The notes beneath the pieces were generated by a model. The model made no database searches, was not told the DNA's origin, and worked only from the letters and a program-made list of their open reading frames with translations. A DNA stretch of 26,377 nucleotides from a virus, in IMG/VR virus record IMGVR_UViG_3300045135_000943, positions 1 through 26,377 of that record, one strand, 5' to 3'. Of the stretch, positions 22,773 through 26,377 are shown one piece after another. Position numbers and translations under genes: made by a program. The stretch's first letter is position 1; each line of letters starts with the position of its first letter.

Positions 22773-23507
22773 TTAGCCTCTCACTATTAAGTTTGCATTT
22801 TGGTACTTGCTCTCATACCGATTAGAGCGCGACCCATGAACGGTTATTGCAATGTTCACCTTGTCGCTTGCGCCATCGCATAGGCCACAATCGATACACT
22901 GAATGCCTTTGCTATCGCTTAAGCATTCAATCTCGTTAGGCAAAAAATCCGCCTCTTTGGTCTTTACTCTAAAAGTCCGCGCGCCTAAGGCGTGCAGTTT
23001 TTGCGCTTGTTTAATTGTGTCCGCGCTTGCCATGCAATAGCGCAAAATGCGTGAATCAAAGTTTTTGTGCGCTACTTGATGAGTGTATCCCGTTTGGGTG
23101 GATGGTTTAACCGCTCTTACAAATCCATGCCAAACCAAAAAAGGCACAGCCGCGGGGTCACCATATGCGCCCAAGCGTAGCGCGCGGCCTTGCATGCGCT
23201 CTAGATCCGCCATTGTTGCCTTTGGGTACGTTCCGCGCTTGTATGCGCGCCATACTGACAATGGGGCTTGCCCCAAGTTCACATAGCACGCGCCACCCAA
23301 ATGGTGGCGGTGAACGCACGATCCGCACACTGAAACATCGTTACCCGATTGACTTGCGTCGATGGGTGACTGATCCGCGCGCAAAATCCAAGTTTGCACC
23401 ATGTTCCCTGTTTTAACGTTACTTGTCTCAAGTGTCGCAATCACAACGATAGGCGCGCCATCCAATACGCTTGCGCCCTCATATAAAATAAATCCCTTTG
23501 CTTTCAT
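22773..23507 (-). CDS. Cysteine-rich protein of unknown function (possible zinc binding)
   Basis: A 244-residue protein. A first Cys cluster CGSCVHRHHLGGACYVNLGQ (C61, C64, C74, H67-H69) is followed by APLSVWRAYKRGTYP, a stretch I have seen in uncharacterised phage and plasmid proteins. A second cluster (C195, C204, C207, C210) is near the C-terminus, in CIDCGLCDG. Together they could form zinc sites or even an iron-sulphur site. No nuclease or polymerase signature is obvious. Codons are rich in GCG and CGC compared with the structural genes, like the rest of this block. The gene is flanked by gaps of two to three bases. It may be a DNA-metabolism accessory factor, but this is not shown. Confidence 0.7.
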   Translation of the reverse strand: MKAKGFILYEGASVLDGAPIVVIATLETSNVKTGNMVQTWILRADQSPIDASQSGNDVSVCGSCVHRHHLGGACYVNLGQAPLSVWRAYKRGTYPKATMADLERMQGRALRLGAYGDPAAVPFLVWHGFVRAVKPSTQTGYTHQVAHKNFDSRILRYCMASADTIKQAQKLHALGARTFRVKTKEADFLPNEIECLSDSKGIQCIDCGLCDGASDKVNIAITVHGSRSNRYESKYQNANLIVRG

Positions 23508-23510
23508 GTT

Positions 23511-24086
23511 TTACGCTCCGTATGTCTTTTTAAGTGTTTTTGCAATCGTTAACGCCTCATCCAAATTGTCGCAATAAAAATAGGCAACCGTTTGGCAATC
23601 GTTATCGTCCAAACCGACATATACTTGCGCTTGCGGATCAAAAACATAACCACAATCGCCATCGGTCATCAAGATACGCATTCCGTCGTTCAGATCTATA
23701 CAATGACCCACACATCCACCACCAGTGCTTATATCTGTAAATCCTAGTTCCGCGATTTTTCGATTAGACTCTCTTAATAGTAATTCCACTTGATCGCCTA
23801 TCATCAGATAAAGGACATAGTGCGCCATCATTGCACAGATGTCTTCGAAGCTTTCTTCGCCACTCTTACAATCAATGACCATTTCGTTTGCGCTTTCGTA
23901 AACTTCCTGAAAGTGATCACGCGCAACACTAATAGCAGACATGCAAAAACTTGCGCTTTCCGTCCACTTCTTTTCACTGATCACATCAATGATCAGATCA
24001 GTTTTAAAATCGCTTTTATCGCTCAATTGTTCGATCAGATCGCTTGATGCAATGTTTACTAGGTTTTCAAGTTCAAATTTGTTCAT
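23511..24086 (-). CDS. Hypothetical two-domain accessory protein
   Basis: A 191-residue protein. The N-terminal part (about 1-110) is helical and acidic, ending in the motif FEDICAMMAHYVLYLMIGDQ shared with its neighbours. The C-terminal part (about 120-191) is different, with GGGCVGHCIDLNDGMR, then YVFDPQAQVYVGLDDND and a final helix DEALTIAKTLKK, and looks like a small alpha/beta domain. No known family is recognised. The start overlaps the previous gene's stop (ATGA). Five GATC sites fall within 63 bases (23979-24041). It could be an anti-host or regulatory protein by position, but there is no direct evidence. Confidence 0.65.
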   Translation of the reverse strand: MNKFELENLVNIASSDLIEQLSDKSDFKTDLIIDVISEKKWTESASFCMSAISVARDHFQEVYESANEMVIDCKSGEESFEDICAMMAHYVLYLMIGDQVELLLRESNRKIAELGFTDISTGGGCVGHCIDLNDGMRILMTDGDCGYVFDPQAQVYVGLDDNDCQTVAYFYCDNLDEALTIAKTLKKTYGA

Positions 24087-24373
24087 ATTTGACCCCTTAA
24101 GATTGTTTCCATGTTTTCGCCCACCACAAAGTAAAGCGCATGATCGGCTATATCATCCGCGCTTGTGTCGCCGTATTGATTCGCGATATCTAATGCCTCG
24201 GCATACGCGCGTGGGTACTCAATTTCGCACCATTCCAAAAAATCCGCGCTTTTGAGCTCAATAAAATCAAATTTTGAAATTGCATAATTAATCGACTCTT
24301 CTATGTCATCGATTAACAAAAATTGATCCGCGGCTAATTCCGACGCGCATTGTATTGATTCCAGTAAAATCAT
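24083..24373 (-). CDS. Hypothetical acidic protein, possible paralogue
   Basis: A 96-residue acidic helical protein beginning MILLESIQCASELAADQF. Near the end DDIADHALYFVVGENMETI resembles motifs in the two relatives at 23511-24086 and 22453-22770. It is the shortest of the three and lacks the C-terminal domain. It follows a two-helix membrane miniprotein by three bases and has a G-rich ribosome-binding site (GGGGGG). Function unknown. Small size, acidity and operon position make inhibitor or DNA-mimic roles imaginable but unproven. Confidence 0.65.
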   Translation of the reverse strand: MILLESIQCASELAADQFLLIDDIEESINYAISKFDFIELKSADFLEWCEIEYPRAYAEALDIANQYGDTSADDIADHALYFVVGENMETILRGQI

Positions 24374-24376
24374 TTT

Positions 24377-24541
24377 CTAAACCCCCCTTTTAACGATTGA
24401 CGATATAAGCAAAAAAACAAATCCCACAACAAAGAACAACAAAGCAAAGCCAATCGCGCCCGCATTTGGTGTAAATGTCGCGACATATAGACCGCTAATC
24501 ATAAACAGCGCGCTAAATAATAAGTTTAAGTAAAAGCTCAT
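24377..24541 (-). CDS. 54-residue membrane protein with two predicted helices
   Basis: A short frame, MSFYLNLLFSALFMISGLYV followed by a hairpin turn TPNAGAIG and a second hydrophobic helix ALLFFVVGFVFLLIS, ending SIVKRGV. It has a good Shine-Dalgarno (AAGGGAAGGG) and lies about 40 bases after the candidate promoter, so it is the first gene of the accessory operon. The stop comes three bases before the next start. The two-helix topology resembles small holins or inner-membrane accessory proteins, but its place among accessory genes argues against a late lysis role. Confidence 0.65.
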   Translation of the reverse strand: MSFYLNLLFSALFMISGLYVATFTPNAGAIGFALLFFVVGFVFLLISSIVKRGV

Positions 24542-24588
24542 TTTCTACCCTTCCCTTAGTGAATGCCCGCAATGGGGCGACAGGTGCA

Positions 24589-24617
24589 AGTATACGAATA
24601 ATGAACAAAAGTGATAA
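24589..24617 (-). promoter_or_regulatory. Candidate sigma70 promoter for the accessory operon
   Basis: On the minus strand TTATCA (24617-24612), a 17-base spacer and TATACT (24594-24589). Four of six and five of six consensus matches. Predicted initiation near 24582 leaves a leader of about 40 bases before the ATG at 24541. The genes from 24541 to 22340 follow in close succession and end at a terminator, so this would define a full transcription unit. Confidence 0.55.
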
Positions 24618-24694
24618 TAACAATATCGAATAAAAGCGCGCTTTTTTATAACACGCCTTTTTTTCGTAGGTATATAAAGAAGGGAGAGCGCGAC

Positions 24695-24744
24695 CATAGG
24701 CAACCCAAAAAACACCCATAGGCCACCAAAAAACACGCATAGGC
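24695..24744. repeat. Three CATAGGC direct repeats at 21-22 base spacing
   Basis: CATAGGC occurs at 24695-24701, 24717-24723 and 24738-24744. The intervening bases are also similar (CCAAAAAACACSCATAGGC). The 21-22 base period is two helical turns, so the same face of the DNA is presented. This suits cooperative binding of a regulator or initiator protein. They sit about 80 bases upstream of the candidate promoter. Confidence 0.6.
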
Positions 24745-24842
24745 CTGAAAGCCGCGTATTTGCTGGGCTGTGGGCAATCGACCCAATTTAAGGTTAGTGA
24801 ACACTATCAGTTTAGGCCGCGTCAGGCCTGATCAGACGCCTA

Positions 24843-24871
24843 CCCCCCCCTAAAAACGCCCTACCCCCCCC
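24843..24871 (-). repeat. G-run cluster with G-quadruplex potential
   Basis: The minus strand carries eight Gs (24871-24864), then TA, GGG, CGTTTTTA, and eight Gs (24850-24843). Four or more G tracts with short loops (one of eight bases) could fold into a quadruplex in the transcript or single strand. The homopolymers may also slip during replication. Confidence 0.5.
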
Positions 24872-24971
24872 ACCGTGGGATAGTAAAAGGGGGTACCGTG
24901 GGATAGTAAATAAAAAACGCCTACCCCCACCGTGGGATAGTAAATAGCCAGACCCACCGTGGGATAGTAAA
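24872..24971. repeat. Four direct copies of ACCGTGGGATAGTAAA
   Basis: Exact 16-mers on the plus strand at 24872-24887, 24895-24910, 24929-24944 and 24956-24971, separated by 7, 18 and 11 bases. Two are preceded by the longer unit TAAAAACGCCTACCCCC. Most copies carry a small dyad CCCAC-C-GTGGG followed by an asymmetric ATAGTAAA. They begin 8 bases after the gpZ-like gene's stop. Irregular spacing excludes a CRISPR. They resemble iterons or a multi-site operator. Confidence 0.85.
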
Positions 24972-24979
24972 TAAATTTT

Positions 24980-25678
24980 TTATCGACCGGCGATGCGATG
25001 AAATTCTTTTTGGACGATGTCCTGGAAGTTCGGCCCGAAATTTCTGTCAAAAGATTGCATGAAATTTTCCTGGGCGACATCTGGCGCTTGCGGGAAGGTG
25101 GCTCTCTGGCGACGGCTTTTTCGGCTTAGGTACACAAGCAGCTTTGGCTTTCGGTTCTTACCTTTGCCCACGAACTTAAATAGACCGAACTTGCCGCGCT
25201 TAGTCCGCCCCAGTCCAAAGTCGCTCCCCTTCATCCCCTTGCGCAAGCTTGGAGCCGGGAAGTTCGTATCGGCCTTAGCAGCGGCAATCATCATCCGCTG
25301 CTGTAGCCAGTTGCGCGGATAGTTCCCGCGTTTATTGACCGTCTTTACTTTAGACTTTTTGTTCGGCTCTGGTATCCGGGAATTTCCGCGCCCCTTCCTG
25401 GTGCCGCCAAAAATAACCTCCCGCATGTATTCCCGGTCACCTTTAAAGTAAATCGCCCCCCGGAGGTTACGCTTACTGCTCGCAATGTACGACATGCCCT
25501 GCTTGGTAAACCGCACCGGGCCGCCCTCGATGCCGCCCTGGTCCATCGCGGTCTTTACACCATTGATGCCATGCTGAAACGCCCGGTTCATCGTCAGAGA
25601 GGTCGCAAACGGAATCTGGCTTTCCGCCAGGTTGCGGATGGCCTCGGGCAGCTTATCGAGCTGAATCTGAACCGGCAT
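24980..25678 (-). CDS. Putative minor tail protein Z-like (tail completion), displaced
   Basis: A 232-residue very basic protein. The N-terminus (PEAIRNLAESQIPFATSLTM, about residues 11-30) starts a helix like that of lambda gpZ, followed by NRAFQHGINGVKTAM. The body is rich in Lys/Arg/Gly (KGKNRKPKLLVYLSRKSRRQ near residue 180), ending in a helix NFGPNFQDIVQKEFHRIAGR. This layout matches prophage minor tail protein Z, which caps or joins the tail. In lambda, Z lies between FII and U, but that place is empty here (14708), so the gene seems to have moved upstream of the terminase. Its Shine-Dalgarno GGAGG lies within a copy of the 16-bp repeat, and the repeats flank it on both sides. It looks GC-richer than neighbours. 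Assignment is by pattern, not certain. Confidence 0.6.
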   Translation of the reverse strand: MPVQIQLDKLPEAIRNLAESQIPFATSLTMNRAFQHGINGVKTAMDQGGIEGGPVRFTKQGMSYIASSKRNLRGAIYFKGDREYMREVIFGGTRKGRGNSRIPEPNKKSKVKTVNKRGNYPRNWLQQRMMIAAAKADTNFPAPSLRKGMKGSDFGLGRTKRGKFGLFKFVGKGKNRKPKLLVYLSRKSRRQRATFPQAPDVAQENFMQSFDRNFGPNFQDIVQKEFHRIAGR

Positions 25679-25685
25679 AGGGGCC

Positions 25686-25732
25686 TCCGTGGGATAGTAA
25701 AGGTTTCACCACCCCCACCATGGGATAGTAAA
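25686..25732. repeat. Two more copies of the 16-bp repeat upstream of the gpZ-like gene
   Basis: TCCGTGGGATAGTAAA at 25686-25701 and ACCATGGGATAGTAAA at 25717-25732, one mismatch each from the four downstream copies and in the same orientation. The first copy, read on the minus strand, ends in CACGGAGG and supplies GGAGG five bases before the ATG at 25678. The second copy begins three bases after the preceding gene's stop. Confidence 0.85.
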
Positions 25733-25734
25733 TA

Positions 25735-26061
25735 TCAATGGATCTTAGTCATACCATCCATCGGGTAATACTGTCGCATTGTACCACGGCGCTCTTGCTT
25801 TCTTAAATGCGCGCAACACGTTCGGCACCAAACGTAAATCATCATCACAAAGTACGTTGCCACCTCATCAAACGGCTCCTCCGCCATGCCGGTAATCTCA
25901 CGCAGATCTAGCGTTCCAATATCCTTGACGATTGCCACTGGGATAAGATCCGTTTTTGCCACCGCGTACACGTCGCGCAGGCAGACATCGCCAAGAAAAT
26001 AGTCTGGCACGTTACCGACGAGGTTTTCTATTGGTGTTCCCACATTGCTGAAGTCGATCAT
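25735..26061 (-). CDS. Hypothetical protein
   Basis: A 108-residue protein. I start it at the ATG at 26061 (MIDFSNVGTPIENL) because GGGAGAG lies about ten bases before it; the longer frame to 26109 would begin in a poor context and overlap its neighbour more deeply. It contains EEPFDEVATYFVMMIYVWCR followed by TCCAHLRKQERRG, a Cys/His-containing basic stretch. A hydrophobic middle could be a buried helix. The FDEVATYF segment is loosely like FDTVVETM of the accessory group but too short to claim kinship. The start lies 50 bases inside the 46-residue gene. No function is recognised. Confidence 0.55.
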   Translation of the reverse strand: MIDFSNVGTPIENLVGNVPDYFLGDVCLRDVYAVAKTDLIPVAIVKDIGTLDLREITGMAEEPFDEVATYFVMMIYVWCRTCCAHLRKQERRGTMRQYYPMDGMTKIH

Positions 26062-26152
26062 CTTTCTTCTCTCCCTTATCCTTAAATATCCTATCAAAAT
26101 TATCGTCAAACTTGCTTTTATCGGTTGGTCGTTGCTTGCTTCCTTTGCCCAT
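26012..26152 (-). CDS. Small phage protein, 46 residues
   Basis: A 46-residue frame starting MGKGSKQRPTDKSKFDDNFD, then RIFKDKGEKKDDR. I recognise this opening (GKGSKQRP, then a F(D/E)xNFDRIF motif) from tiny conserved proteins in many tailed phages, function unknown. It has GAGGGAA before the ATG, lies within the end of the zinc-ribbon gene (35-base overlap) and overlaps the next gene by 50 bases in another frame. The basic start and helical remainder suggest nucleic acid contact. Confidence 0.7.
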   Translation of the reverse strand: MGKGSKQRPTDKSKFDDNFDRIFKDKGEKKDDRLQQCGNTNRKPRR

Positions 26153-26291
26153 ATTTTCCCTCACATTTAGAGCAGTAGTGCTCTACGTCTTTGTGCTTAA
26201 ACCCGTAGTCAATAATAACTCTGCACCCGTTACAGAGTAATGCGCCAGCACCGCCGTTAAACTTCACGATTGCGTTCTTGTACTCTTTCAT
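26118..26291 (-). CDS. Small zinc-ribbon protein, 57 residues
   Basis: A short frame starting MKEYKNAIVKFNGGAGALLC. It has two CxxC pairs, CNGC (C20, C23) and CSKC (C40, C43), separated by 16 residues including HKDVEHY. That is a classic single zinc ribbon, seen in many small phage proteins near replication or nucleotide-metabolism genes. The function is not known. It overlaps the following gene by 35 bases and begins three bases after the fragment at 26294. Zinc binding is inferred from the motif. Confidence 0.7.
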   Translation of the reverse strand: MKEYKNAIVKFNGGAGALLCNGCRVIIDYGFKHKDVEHYCSKCEGKYGQRKQATTNR

Positions 26292-26293
26292 AA

Positions 26294-26377
26294 CTATTCC
26301 TTCACAAAAACACCGCCCTCAATCATTCTGCCTTTGCGGTCTTTAATCTCATTCCATGCGCCATCGCAACACTGGGT
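26294..26377 (-). CDS. 3' fragment of a gene cut by the window edge
   Basis: The last 27 codons of an open frame that enters from beyond 26377: TQCCDGAWNEIKDRKGRM, then IEGGVFVKE and a TAG. The frame is open to the window edge and stops three bases before the zinc-ribbon start, so it fits the compact gene train. No function can be read from so short a piece. Confidence 0.5.
   Translation of the reverse strand, partial: TQCCDGAWNEIKDRKGRMIEGGVFVKE

Larger units (their letters stand above)
24542..24979. other. Repeat-rich gap of about 440 bases without a convincing gene
   Basis: Between the two-helix gene and the gpZ-like gene. It contains, in minus-strand order, four 16-bp direct repeats, two 8-base G runs, two adjoining palindromes (TCAGGCCTGA 24822-24831 and CTGATCAG 24828-24835), three CATAGGC repeats spaced 21-22 bases, a 14-bp palindrome AAAAGCGCGCTTTT (24632-24645), and a candidate promoter. 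Two overlapping hydrophobic frames here (24545-24736 and 24513-24740) have low credibility. The content fits a regulatory region or replication origin, the latter being speculative. Confidence 0.55.

Noticed and set aside
23979-24041. Five GATC sites within 63 bases
   Set aside because: They fall inside a coding sequence and are explained by its Asp/Ile/Ser codons. Too few to call a methylation-controlled site.
24632-24645. AAAAGCGCGCTTTT palindrome as a terminator
   Set aside because: A 14-bp uninterrupted palindrome leaves only five stem pairs once a four-base loop is allowed. It lies upstream of the candidate promoter rather than after a gene. It may still be a binding site.
24513-24740. 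Two overlapping hydrophobic frames (to 24740 and 24545-24736)
   Set aside because: They run through the CATAGGC repeats and the candidate promoter, have no clear ribosome-binding site, and the first overlaps the better-supported 54-residue gene.
24872-24971. Possible CRISPR array
   Set aside because: Repeats are only 16 bases and the gaps are 7, 18 and 11 bases. No cas genes are present.
24850-25080. Minus-strand frame with repeated YYPTVG motif
   Set aside because: Three of the four 16-bp repeats fall in one frame by spacing (27 and 57 bases), which produces the repeated peptide. The frame begins inside the gpZ-like gene with no ribosome-binding site, and the fourth copy is out of frame, so it is more likely DNA repeats than a protein repeat.

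Overview
The window is one stretch of a tailed double-stranded DNA phage genome or prophage. Nearly every credible gene lies on the minus strand, so the region is read from high to low coordinates. The gene order follows the lambda/HK97 siphovirus plan: small terminase, GpA-type large terminase, gpW-like connector, lambda-type portal, prohead protease plus HK97-fold capsid, head-tail joining proteins, tail tube, frameshifted tail assembly chaperone, tape measure, M/L/K-like tail-tip proteins, J-like tip protein and fibres. The moderate base composition, the carbohydrate-binding fibre modules and several small proteins resemble marine gammaproteobacterial siphophages. The host is an inference; no bacterial gene, tRNA, integrase or att site is visible.

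From the right end: 26377-25735 holds four small, tightly overlapping genes (a fragment, a zinc-ribbon protein, a 46-residue protein and an unidentified one). At 25732-24843 a gpZ-like tail-completion gene is bracketed by six same-orientation copies of a 16-bp repeat, followed by a G-rich, repeat-rich gap with no convincing gene. A candidate sigma70 promoter at 24617-24589 probably drives six small accessory genes (24541-22340): two membrane miniproteins, a cysteine-rich protein and three small proteins that may be related. An intrinsic terminator at 22320-22294 closes that operon. The gap 22293-21942 is the likely packaging (cos-type) region, with a perfect IHF-consensus site, a 12-bp palindrome and a possible terS promoter.

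The structural operon runs from 21941 to about 1643 with overlaps or minimal spacing, consistent with translational coupling. Points of note are a protease-capsid fusion with a strong internal ribosome-binding site at the capsid start, a hairpin after the capsid gene, an exact A-AAA-AAC -1 frameshift site making a gpG/gpGT-type chaperone pair, and a connector with an extra N-terminal domain resembling a separate small tail gene. After the J-like protein come a putative promoter, a spike-base protein and two large fibres built from shared modules. The left end has an HNH-AP2 homing-type endonuclease, a hypothetical protein and two small membrane proteins. No endolysin is in the window.

The most unusual parts are the repeat-flanked, displaced gpZ-like gene and its repeat-rich gap, and the accessory block just upstream of the packaging region.
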